Source of the DNA: Cellvibrionales bacterium | Lineage (GTDB): Bacteria > Pseudomonadota > Gammaproteobacteria > Pseudomonadales > UBA7434 | Direction: 5' to 3' | DNA: 8,180 nt | Assembly: GCA_003492055.1 (NCBI GenBank) | Contig: DMZE01000014.1 | Location: forward strand, 1-8,180 | Shown here: one piece after another, positions 1 through 6,318 of the stretch | Layout of the letters: every line of letters begins with the position of its first letter | Numbering within the stretch: the first letter of the stretch is position 1 | Program-made: the position numbers and the translations under genes | Notes under the pieces: generated by a model | Database searches by the model: none | What the model saw: only the letters and a program-made list of their open reading frames with translations | What the model was told of the DNA's origin: nothing

Positions 1-137
1 TAGTGGTAGCGCATATTAGTCAGCAGAATAATACTGAAGCGCTGGCGCTGGACGCATTGCAAAATGTTTTTCCTTACCACGAGCGCATTTTAGTCGCTGA
101 CCAAGATACTGGTTTTGATTGGCTGCAAATCAGTTAA
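1..137 (+). CDS. MBL-fold metallo-hydrolase, YycJ/VicX-like (C-terminal end only)
   Basis: An open frame enters from the left edge (first full codon at 3) and stops with TAA at 135-137, giving 44 residues that begin VVAHISQQNNTEALALDAL and end with ADQDTGFDWLQIS. The 'HISQQNN' stretch followed by a helix and a closing 'D-G-F-D-W' tail resembles, from memory, the C terminus of proteobacterial YycJ/VicX-type metallo-beta-lactamase-fold hydrolases. In Pseudomonas such a gene lies between bamC and purC, and purC is also downstream here, which supports the call. The zinc-binding HxHxDH motif would lie upstream of the window, so catalysis cannot be judged. The next gene starts 24 bp later on the same strand, suggesting co-transcription. 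The family call rests on a short tail and on synteny. Confidence 0.6.
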   Translation, partial: VVAHISQQNNTEALALDALQNVFPYHERILVADQDTGFDWLQIS

Positions 138-161
138 CACCACATTGACCTAAAAGGTTTT

Positions 162-431
162 ATGGATATTAATAAAAAAAGACGGTATCCACGTGTAGCG
201 AGTGATGCGCAGTTAGAGATACAACATCCGGCACTCGGCGTGATTTCTTTAAAAGCGAAAAACGCTTCTAAAGGCGGTTTTTTTGCTTTGCGTGGAGTGC
301 ACACATTACCACCTGTTGACACTGAAGTTCGCGTGATAATTAAGCGGCATACTGGCACGCTTAATTCTGAGCCAGTACAAATGCGAGTTGCCCATGTCTC
401 GACTGAGGGCATAGGTTTAGAGTTTATCTAA
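162..431 (+). CDS. Single-domain PilZ protein, putative c-di-GMP receptor
   Basis: This 89-residue protein is essentially one PilZ domain. It shows the arginine motif R7-R8-Y-P-R11 (RxxxR) near the N terminus and the second c-di-GMP-binding motif N34-A-S36-K-G-G39 ((D/N)xSxxG). It ends in a typical PilZ strand 'GIGLEF'. Both ligand-binding motifs are intact, so c-di-GMP binding is expected from family knowledge. It is a soluble cytoplasmic protein with no signal peptide or membrane segment. The ATG at 162 follows AAAAGG (152-157) with a short 4-nt spacer. It lies 24 bp after the MBL gene and 18 bp before the hybrid kinase, so the three are probably one transcript. It is more likely a c-di-GMP-responsive adaptor for a neighbouring or distant target than an enzyme; the partner is unknown, and the kinase next door is the obvious candidate. 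Confidence 0.88.
   Translation: MDINKKRRYPRVASDAQLEIQHPALGVISLKAKNASKGGFFALRGVHTLPPVDTEVRVIIKRHTGTLNSEPVQMRVAHVSTEGIGLEFI
338..366. repeat. 9-bp perfect inverted repeat inside the PilZ gene
   Basis: AATTAAGCG (338-346) and CGCTTAATT (358-366) are exact reverse complements separated by 11 bases, within codons for I-I-K-R-H-T-G-T-L-N-S. It could form a modest mRNA hairpin; function is unknown and chance is possible. Confidence 0.4.
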
Positions 432-449
432 TGAATTGGATAGCAATTA

Positions 450-2837
450 ATGCTCAAAGCAAAGGACAGTATTTCTTCTAGCACGGTCATCTCTGATCGG
501 CAACTAGGTTCGCAGCTTACCTTATTGGTAGCCTTAGGCATGTTTTTTATGGTGCTAAGTGTATCGATAGGGACCTCTATCATTATTAATAAATCACTCA
601 CCAATAATTTTATTCAGAATGGTAAGAATATTACCGGTGTCTTGGCGAAGCAAAGTTCGCTGCCTGTTTTGTTGGGCAGTCCTGCTTTTGCTCGACAGGC
701 GATAGACGTCGTTCATGCCTTTCCTAGCGTTACTCAAGTGGCTATTTATGAGCTCGAAAATGTTTTACTTGCAGAGTCGGGCGATGCTATTCCGTGGGTT
801 GAAGTATTATCTAAAAAATTACAGTTGCAGACCGGTGAAAGTGCTGTGTCGGTGCTGGAATATGATGGGAAAGATTACTGGCAGTTTTCCAGCCCAGTAC
901 AATCCGATAATGCGGAGCCCGAATTAGAGGATCTTGAGGCGACACGAAAGCAAGAAAGCACCATTGGTCGTGTGCGAGTACTTGTTTCTAAAGATCAGTT
1001 ATATAGCGCGCGTTATAATATTATTATCGGCAATATTGTCGTGTTGTTGATAGGTGCAACGGTATTAGTGTTAGCGCTGAATGGATTAAGCGGTGCATTA
1101 ACAAAGCCTCTTGAAGAATTTGTTGAGACTATGGCATCGGGTGCCAGAGGTGAGCGTAATAACCTGCGGGTTGATTTATCGGGTTCAAAAGAAACGCAGC
1201 AGTTAAGTAATGCCTTTAACCAAATGATGGAAGTGTTAGAGGATAGAGAGCTGCAGCTAGCCACGGCTCGAGACCATGCATTAGCGGCAGCTAAATTAAA
1301 AGCGGAGTTCGCAGCTAATGTGAGTCATGAAATTCGTACGCCACTCAATGGTATTCTCGGCACGCTCAACTTGCTCGGCGACACGGCGCTTAATCGAGAT
1401 CAAAAAGAATTGATTACATTAGCAGAGTCATCAAGCGAGGCTTTGATGATATTGATTAACGATATATTGGATTTTTCGCGACTCTCACTCGATCAGGCTG
1501 AGCTGAGTAATATTGAATTTGACTTGCATCAACTGTTAGAAGAATTAATGTTTCTGCATGGGCAGTCGGCGGACGCAGCAAGTCTGGATATTTTAACTGA
1601 TTACGACAGTGCTTTGCCTTTAGTTGTTGAATCAGACCCTAATAAGTTACGGCAGTTATTGAATAATTTAATTAATAACGCCGTTAAGTTTACTGATCAT
1701 GGGTCAGTATTGATTAGCGCAGTTAAAGAAGTTGATGCGCAAGGTAAGCTTTGGATTCGTTTAGCTGTTCGTGATACCGGTATAGGTATCTCTGAAAAAG
1801 ATTTGCATAGAATATTTTTACCGTATTCACAAAGTGATGGCTCAATGACCCGAAAATACAGCGGCACGGGGTTAGGTCTTTCTATTTGTGAGAAGTTAGC
1901 TGAGTTGCTGCATGGCGATATCGGTGTGCACAGTGATATTAATGAGGGGAGTGAATTTTATGTGCGCATTCCATTTTCTTATCGTCCAGAGTTAGCAAGT
2001 GATCTTGTAGAAGAGCAGGCGTATCCTTTACTTGATCGCCCCATTATTATTTATGGCAGCACTGTCGAAATTCGCAAGGCCTGTCAAAGCCTAAGTGATA
2101 TTTATAAAATGGAAGCGGAGATTTGTCTTGATATTGCTAGCTTAAAATCCGCATTAGAAAAACTCTCGACATTGGCGAATACTGATGAACATGCTATGCC
2201 GACGTTAATGTTATATTGCTCTGTCGATGAGCGTTTTGAGAGTGTATGGAATGAGGTTGAAGCCTTAGTGACGCGCCATCGTCTTAATACCATTGTTGTT
2301 TCAAGAACGGTTAATAGTGATGTCATCATCACAGACAATATATTACTGACACGACCGCCTTTACGAGCCAGTGCGTTTTCAGCCGCTATGCTTAGTCTTT
2401 TGAAATTAGATCAAACTCAACATCCAATAGATGATGTTTCTCGTATTGCTGATTTTTCTAATTATTCCGTTTTGTTGGTTGAAGATAATATAGTTAATAA
2501 GCGAGTAGCCAATGTCATGCTTGACAAATTGGGTTGCCATGTTGTGGTTGCTGAAACCGGTTTAGAGGCATTAGAAGCGGTGGATAAACAACATTTTGAT
2601 TTGATTTACATGGATTGCCAAATGCCAAAAATGAATGGCTATGATGCTTCACGCGCCATTCGACAAATGAGCGGCGAGAAATCACGCATACCGATTATTG
2701 CGATGACAGCCAATATCGATCCGCAAGATAGAATTCACTGTTTTGATGCGGGAATGAATGATTTTTTGAGTAAACCTTTTAAATTGGAAGAGCTATCAGC
2801 GATGACCAAAAAATGGGTAGGTGTTGCTGGCTTATGA
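450..2837 (+). CDS. Membrane hybrid sensor histidine kinase (CHASE8-like, HAMP, HisKA, HATPase, pseudo-REC, REC)
   Basis: This 795-residue inner-membrane kinase has membrane segments at about 22-46 and 190-212. The roughly 140-residue periplasmic part resembles the CHASE8 sensor family ('ITGVLAKQSSLPVLLGSPA', 'AFPSVTQVAIYE'). HAMP spans about 213-268. The dimerisation helix carries H293 in SHEIRTP. The ATPase domain has the N box at N410, DTGIGI at D442 and GTGLGLS at 472-478. Residues 525-660 look like a degenerate receiver without the acidic pair or conserved lysine. The final receiver is intact: E678/D679, phospho-acceptor D722 (YMDCQMP) and K775 (SKPF). The protein ends there, so the HPt domain of BarA/GacS-type kinases is absent and phosphotransfer should need an HPt protein in trans. 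The ATG at 450 has GGA at 438-440 upstream. The stop overlaps the rsmJ start. Input signal and output regulator are unknown. Confidence 0.93.
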   Translation: MLKAKDSISSSTVISDRQLGSQLTLLVALGMFFMVLSVSIGTSIIINKSLTNNFIQNGKNITGVLAKQSSLPVLLGSPAFARQAIDVVHAFPSVTQVAIYELENVLLAESGDAIPWVEVLSKKLQLQTGESAVSVLEYDGKDYWQFSSPVQSDNAEPELEDLEATRKQESTIGRVRVLVSKDQLYSARYNIIIGNIVVLLIGATVLVLALNGLSGALTKPLEEFVETMASGARGERNNLRVDLSGSKETQQLSNAFNQMMEVLEDRELQLATARDHALAAAKLKAEFAANVSHEIRTPLNGILGTLNLLGDTALNRDQKELITLAESSSEALMILINDILDFSRLSLDQAELSNIEFDLHQLLEELMFLHGQSADAASLDILTDYDSALPLVVESDPNKLRQLLNNLINNAVKFTDHGSVLISAVKEVDAQGKLWIRLAVRDTGIGISEKDLHRIFLPYSQSDGSMTRKYSGTGLGLSICEKLAELLHGDIGVHSDINEGSEFYVRIPFSYRPELASDLVEEQAYPLLDRPIIIYGSTVEIRKACQSLSDIYKMEAEICLDIASLKSALEKLSTLANTDEHAMPTLMLYCSVDERFESVWNEVEALVTRHRLNTIVVSRTVNSDVIITDNILLTRPPLRASAFSAAMLSLLKLDQTQHPIDDVSRIADFSNYSVLLVEDNIVNKRVANVMLDKLGCHVVVAETGLEALEAVDKQHFDLIYMDCQMPKMNGYDASRAIRQMSGEKSRIPIIAMTANIDPQDRIHCFDAGMNDFLSKPFKLEELSAMTKKWVGVAGL

Positions 2838-3715
2838 GTAATGGTGCTGAGTCTTTAGCTTATTTTGTATTCGATACCGAACATAATCATGATTTATTAG
2901 CGGTCGAGGAATTAGCACAGCGCTGTGGCTATGCGGTTATTTCTTTAGACGAAGTGGCGAATTATTCTGATGCAATAAAAATCATCTTTGATAATGGCCA
3001 ATGGCGTATTCATTTAGATAATAGCTCCGCCATCGTGAGTGTTGATTTTTCTGACCCTCGCTTTTATACGCGAGTGAATAGCTCGGCCTTGCAAGGTGAG
3101 TATGTTGTTAGAGCGGTGTTAGGGCGAAAAAAAACAACGCAGCCATTAACGGTTTTGGATGCAACGGCAGGTTTTGGTCATGATGCTTTTCTTTTGGCGG
3201 CGGCAGGCTGCCAGGTGACCTTAGTTGAACAAATGCCATTGCTGGCTTATCTGCTGGAGCAGGCTGTTCAGCGCGCTCGAAACAGTACAAACAATTTGCT
3301 TTTATCTGCGGCTCAGCGAATGATTGTTGAATCGGCGAATAGTGTCATGCTTATGCAGCAGTGGTCGGCCAATCGCCCCGACGTAGTTTATCTTGATCCT
3401 ATGTACGCTCATGCTGAGAATGAGACTAAGCGAGGTTTAAAGAAAAGCGCTGCTGTTAAAAAGAATATGGCTTTTTTACAGCGTTTGACCAGCCATAAAG
3501 CAATCGACTTATCCCGCGCTCAAGCTGGGCATAATCAAAACTGTCATGACGAGCTTAACAGTGAGGGCGAGGGTATGATTGAAGCGGCTCTCGCGCTCGC
3601 AAAACGTAAAGTTGTGGTTAAGCGGGCTCCCGGCGCCGAATGGTTAGGCGGGCTCAAGCCTGCGTCATCATTGACGGGCAAGGCCACTCGATTTGATATC
3701 TATCCTCTGAGTTGA
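2834..3715 (+). CDS. rsmJ: 16S rRNA (guanine(1516)-N(2))-methyltransferase RsmJ
   Basis: RsmJ transfers a methyl group from S-adenosylmethionine to N2 of G1516 in 16S rRNA of the small ribosomal subunit. The Rossmann-type core is clear: the SAM-binding loop DATAGFGHDAF (109-119), the acidic VEQMP segment (131-135) and YLDPMY (186-191), then KRKVVVKRA and a closing RFDIY as in E. coli RsmJ. I chose the ATG at 2834 (293 aa) because it forms an ATGA overlap with the kinase stop. An ATG at 2813 is also in frame and would add seven residues, but they lie in kinase-coding DNA. Neither start has a strong Shine-Dalgarno, so translational coupling is likely. The protein is longer than E. coli RsmJ (about 250 aa), partly through a polar insert around 220-247 between the KKNM helix and the KRKVVVKR strand. 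Confidence 0.93.
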   Translation: MSNGAESLAYFVFDTEHNHDLLAVEELAQRCGYAVISLDEVANYSDAIKIIFDNGQWRIHLDNSSAIVSVDFSDPRFYTRVNSSALQGEYVVRAVLGRKKTTQPLTVLDATAGFGHDAFLLAAAGCQVTLVEQMPLLAYLLEQAVQRARNSTNNLLLSAAQRMIVESANSVMLMQQWSANRPDVVYLDPMYAHAENETKRGLKKSAAVKKNMAFLQRLTSHKAIDLSRAQAGHNQNCHDELNSEGEGMIEAALALAKRKVVVKRAPGAEWLGGLKPASSLTGKATRFDIYPLS

Positions 3716-3744
3716 AATCGCCCTGTGAATTGATATCTTCCTCT
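3693..3744 (+). repeat. Short imperfect direct repeat flanking the rsmJ stop
   Basis: TTGATATCTATCCTCT at 3693-3708 recurs as TTGATATCTTCCTCT at 3730-3744. The copies differ by one missing A and their starts are 37 bp apart. The first copy encodes the end of RsmJ and the second lies in the rsmJ-purC gap. It could be a slippage duplication or a paired protein-binding site upstream of purC; the sequence cannot decide. Confidence 0.5.
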
Positions 3745-3766
3745 AGCGATCAACTAACGGCTGATT

Positions 3767-3772
3767 TATACT
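3767..3772 (+). promoter_or_regulatory. Possible -10 element ahead of purC
   Basis: TATACT in the rsmJ-purC gap matches five of six positions of the sigma-70 -10 consensus. It would place a transcript start near 3779, about 27 nt upstream of the ATG at 3806. No good -35 box is seen at the usual 16-18 bp spacing (positions around 3743-3750), so this is a weak prediction. Confidence 0.3.
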
Positions 3773-3805
3773 GTGCTGCTTTTGATGCCCAAGAGTAGAA
3801 TATTA

Positions 3806-4921
3806 ATGAAAACCGCCAGTTCTCCTGCCAGCCGTGTGTTGGCCGTTAGTAACAATTTACCTATTCGTACTGCTCAGCCTATTCATAGCGGAAAAGTCCG
3901 TTCTGTCTATTGGTTGTCCGATGCTGACAGCCAGCGCTTAATTCAATCGGAAGGCTACGATGTTGCCGCCGATGCCCAATTGGCGGTAATGGTTATAAGT
4001 GATCGCATTTCAGCATTTGAGTGCATCTGGCAGGGTGAAGGCGGCATGGCCGGCGTACCGGGTAAAGGTGCGGCGTTAAATGCTATTTCGAATCACTGGT
4101 TTGAATTGTTCCGTGAGCAAGGCCTTGCCGATAGTCATATCTTAGCTGTGCCTCATCCTTTGGTCTGGATTGTTCAAAAAGCGCGTCCGGTTATGATTGA
4201 GGCGATTGCACGCCAATATATAACGGGTTCAATGTGGCGCTCTTATGCCAAAGGCGAGCGCGAATTTTGTGGTATTCATTTACCTGAAGGTTTAGAGCGC
4301 GATCAAAAATTACCTGAGTTACTGATTACGCCTTCGACCAAAGGAATACTTAAAGGCATTCCCGGCGTTCCAGAAGTCGATGACGTTAATATTACGCGCA
4401 CCGATATAGAGCAAAATTTTGCAGCCTTTAAATTCCAACAGCTGAATGATATTAGCCGTTATGAAACATTATTGCGTGAAGGCTTCAATGTGATTGGCGA
4501 CGCTTTAGCTAAAATTGATCAGGTTTTTGTTGATACCAAATTCGAATTTGGTTATGTCAAAGATGCCGCAGGTAATGACAAGCTCATTTATATGGATGAA
4601 GTCGGCACGCCAGATTCATCACGTATTTGGGATGGCGGTCAGTATCGTCAAGGTAAGGTTGTTGAAAATTCTAAAGAAGCTTTTCGTCAGTTATTACTGA
4701 ATCATTTTCCCGATCCAGATATTTTATTAAACAAAGATCGTATGGCTGAGCGAAGTGCGTTAGCGCGTGATAATGCTTTACCCGAAGAAGTGCTGATGGC
4801 GGTATCAGACACTTATGTGGGTGTGGCTGAAAAAATTATGGGTCGTGCTTTACCGCTGTCAGATAATCCACAAGCTGAAATTCTCGATGTGCTCAACGAG
4901 CGCTATGGGTTAATTGCTTAA
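3806..4921 (+). CDS. purC: Phosphoribosylaminoimidazole-succinocarboxamide synthase (SAICAR synthetase), long form
   Basis: PurC joins CAIR and L-aspartate, using ATP, to make SAICAR in de novo purine synthesis in the cytosol. Recognisable blocks are [10 protein letters not shown] (ATP-binding start of the fold), [14 protein letters not shown], the [20 protein letters not shown] block, [21 protein letters not shown] and the nucleotide/Mg-site segment [15 protein letters not shown]. At 371 residues it belongs to the roughly 370-residue PurC class of many gammaproteobacteria rather than the 237-residue E. coli type. Three starts are in frame: GTG 3773, ATG 3785 and ATG 3806. I prefer 3806 because AAGAG lies at 3791-3795, family members begin shortly before the 'LAVNNDLPIRT'-like segment, and a possible -10 box sits just upstream. 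alkB begins 27 bp after its stop and is probably co-transcribed. Confidence 0.95.
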   Translation: MKTASSPASRVLAVSNNLPIRTAQPIHSGKVRSVYWLSDADSQRLIQSEGYDVAADAQLAVMVISDRISAFECIWQGEGGMAGVPGKGAALNAISNHWFELFREQGLADSHILAVPHPLVWIVQKARPVMIEAIARQYITGSMWRSYAKGEREFCGIHLPEGLERDQKLPELLITPSTKGILKGIPGVPEVDDVNITRTDIEQNFAAFKFQQLNDISRYETLLREGFNVIGDALAKIDQVFVDTKFEFGYVKDAAGNDKLIYMDEVGTPDSSRIWDGGQYRQGKVVENSKEAFRQLLLNHFPDPDILLNKDRMAERSALARDNALPEEVLMAVSDTYVGVAEKIMGRALPLSDNPQAEILDVLNERYGLIA

Positions 4922-4925
4922 CGGT

Positions 4926-4947
4926 ATGGCTGTCTTACGGCTGCCAT
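4926..4947 (+). promoter_or_regulatory. Hairpin covering the expected alkB ribosome-binding region
   Basis: ATGGCTGTC (4926-4934) pairs with GGCTGCCAT (4939-4947) around a TTAC loop, giving eight pairs with one G-U and one T-T mismatch. No T tract follows, so it does not look like an intrinsic terminator. It ends one base before the alkB ATG at 4949 and would occupy the place where a Shine-Dalgarno normally sits. Confidence 0.4.
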
Positions 4948-4948
4948 T

Positions 4949-5638
4949 ATGACCGTCATTATAAAAGACGATCTTTTCTCGCAGGCAGGCTTGTCTATGG
5001 ATAAGCCTGAAGAGCATGCTAGCAATGCTGCAGAAAAAATCTCCTTAGTTGATGGTGAGTTAGCGCTTTACCGCCACTGCTTTTCCACTAATCAAGCCGA
5101 CCATTATTTTGCGCAATTGCAAGAGACGCTTGCATGGACGCAAGAAAAAATAACTATGTATGGCAAGACTCATAATGTGCCTCGCCTTTCGGCATGGTAT
5201 GGCGATGAAAGTATTCCCTATACCTATTCGGGTATTACCGCTTATGGTTTGCCTTGGACAGAATCTTTGCAGGCGATTAAAGCTCGTGTCGAGCAGTTAG
5301 CCATGGCGCGCTTTAATAGTGTGTTAGCGAACCTATATCGCGATGGTACTGACAGTGTGAGCTGGCATGCCGATGATGAGAAGGAGCTGGGTTCGACGCC
5401 AGTGATTGCCTCGGTGAGTTTAGGGCAGGAGCGTATATTTCAGTTAAAACATAAGTTTGATAAAACACAAAAAGCAAATATTTTATTGCCGCATGGCAGT
5501 GTGTTGATTATGCGTGGTGCGACACAGCAGCATTGGTTACATCAAATTGCAAAAAGCCGCCGTGCTATGTCACCAAGAATTAATCTGACGTTTCGATTAG
5601 TCAATAAGCGTTTAGCCGAAGCATCGGTTAAGCGTTAG
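4949..5638 (+). CDS. alkB: AlkB-family Fe(II)/2-oxoglutarate-dependent dioxygenase (ALKBH2/3-like)
   Basis: This family oxidatively demethylates alkylated bases such as 1-methyladenine and 3-methylcytosine in DNA or RNA. The 229-residue protein shows VPRLSAWYGD (77-86), the NSVLANLYRDGTDSVSWHADDE block with iron ligands H140 and D142, the third ligand H198 in HWLHQIAKS, and the 2-oxoglutarate-binding arginines R210 and R216 in PRINLTFR. The pattern is closer to human ALKBH2/ALKBH3 than to E. coli AlkB. The ATG at 4949 has no visible Shine-Dalgarno. ATG 4997 has AGGCAGG at 4983-4989 and would give 213 aa. I keep 4949 because the early 'DDLF' resembles the 'DLF' N terminus that I recall in bacterial relatives. 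It follows purC by 27 bp. Its TAG overlaps the stop of the convergent can gene by 4 bp. Confidence 0.9.
   Translation: MTVIIKDDLFSQAGLSMDKPEEHASNAAEKISLVDGELALYRHCFSTNQADHYFAQLQETLAWTQEKITMYGKTHNVPRLSAWYGDESIPYTYSGITAYGLPWTESLQAIKARVEQLAMARFNSVLANLYRDGTDSVSWHADDEKELGSTPVIASVSLGQERIFQLKHKFDKTQKANILLPHGSVLIMRGATQQHWLHQIAKSRRAMSPRINLTFRLVNKRLAEASVKR
5607..5636 (+). other. 13-bp hairpin at the end of alkB, in the alkB/can convergence
   Basis: Positions 5607-5619 (AGCGTTTAGCCGA) pair with 5624-5636 (TCGGTTAAGCGTT) around the tetraloop AGCA, with three G-U pairs: 5608/5635, 5611/5632 and 5615/5628. On the other strand these become C-A mismatches, so the fold favours plus-strand (alkB) RNA. No T run follows, so it is not a classical intrinsic terminator, but it could protect or define the alkB mRNA 3' end. 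Confidence 0.4.
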
Positions 5639-6231
5639 CTGGCAGGCAGTGTGGTCTCTAAGTCATGTAATATGCCGTCGCTGATATCGTAAATCCAACC
5701 ATGAATCGATACTGCGTTCCCGTTTTTCCAGGCTTGCTGAACGGCGGCTGTTTCGCTCACATGTTTGACTTGTTCAATAACATTCAACTCGCACATTCTA
5801 TTGTTTTTTTGTTCAGCGCTTAGCTCGGTTAGCTCGGCTAGGTGTTTCTGTTTAACTTCTTTAATATGCGCTAACCACTCATTAATTAGACCATGATCTT
5901 GATCTTCTACGGCTGCTTTTACACCACCGCAGCCGTAGTGGCCGCAGACAATAATATGTTTTACTTTTAAAACTTCTACAGCAAATTGAATAACAGAAAG
6001 GCAGTTAGTGTCGTTATGTACAACCACGTTGGCGATATTACGGTGCACAAAAACTTCACCCGGTGGTAGGTTAATAATCTGCGTGGCAGGCACGCGACTA
6101 TCGGAGCAGCCTATCCATAAATAATCAGGTGTTTGTTGTTCCGATAGACGATCAAAGAATTTGGGATCGCTGGCTTTGATTTTTTCTGCCCAAGCAGCAT
6201 TGTTATCGAATAAGTGCTGTAATGTTTTCAA
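5635..6231 (-). CDS. can: Beta-carbonic anhydrase, type II (Can)
   Basis: Can interconverts CO2 and bicarbonate in the cytosol, supplying bicarbonate for carboxylations including purine and fatty-acid synthesis. The 198-residue protein aligns without offset to E. coli Can. Zinc ligands are C42, D44, H98 and C101 (GCSDSR, HYGCGG), with R46 forming the Asp-Arg dyad. W39, R64 and Y181, which form the allosteric bicarbonate pocket of E. coli and Haemophilus enzymes, are all present, so pH/bicarbonate-switched activity is expected. The start is TTG at 6231: an in-frame TAA lies six codons upstream, no ATG or GTG lies between, and the first internal Met is residue 146. AAAAGG sits about 11 nt upstream of the TTG. 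The protein is somewhat shorter at the C terminus than E. coli Can (about 220 aa). It lies 87 bp downstream of yciK on the same strand. Confidence 0.95.
   Translation of the reverse strand: MKTLQHLFDNNAAWAEKIKASDPKFFDRLSEQQTPDYLWIGCSDSRVPATQIINLPPGEVFVHRNIANVVVHNDTNCLSVIQFAVEVLKVKHIIVCGHYGCGGVKAAVEDQDHGLINEWLAHIKEVKQKHLAELTELSAEQKNNRMCELNVIEQVKHVSETAAVQQAWKNGNAVSIHGWIYDISDGILHDLETTLPAS
5907..5938. repeat. 10-bp perfect inverted repeat inside can
   Basis: CTACGGCTGC (5907-5916) and GCAGCCGTAG (5929-5938) are exact reverse complements separated by 12 bases. In the can mRNA this would form a GC-rich hairpin over the codons for the H98/C101 zinc-ligand region. It may simply reflect codons for Y-G-C and A-A-V-E. 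Confidence 0.5.
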
Positions 6232-6318
6232 CGTAGGATTAACCTTTTATCAATTCATGTAGGGTGTGCATAAAAGTAAGATTACCTGAGAAGCAGATAA
6301 GCGTCTAGCAGCAGGTTA

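Noticed and set aside
253..284. Terminator-like A-tract/stem/T7 run early in the PilZ gene
   Set aside because: The stem is only about three G-C pairs plus A-T pairs with a bulge, and the A and T runs are explained by Lys and Phe codons of a well-conserved PilZ motif region.
2813..2833. In-frame upstream ATG at 2813 as the rsmJ start
   Set aside because: It lies inside kinase-coding sequence, adds an unlikely G-R-C-C-W-L segment and has no ribosome-binding site; the ATGA overlap at 2834 is the simpler start.
3773..3805. GTG 3773 or ATG 3785 as the purC start
   Set aside because: Neither has a Shine-Dalgarno, GTG 3773 would lie upstream of the transcript start implied by the TATACT box, and the added residues are not family-like; they remain possible.
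6232..6318. Terminator or promoter in the yciK-can gap
   Set aside because: Only a 5-bp ACCTG/CAGGT pairing with a long loop and a weak GATAAA -10-like box without a -35 were seen, so neither is supported.
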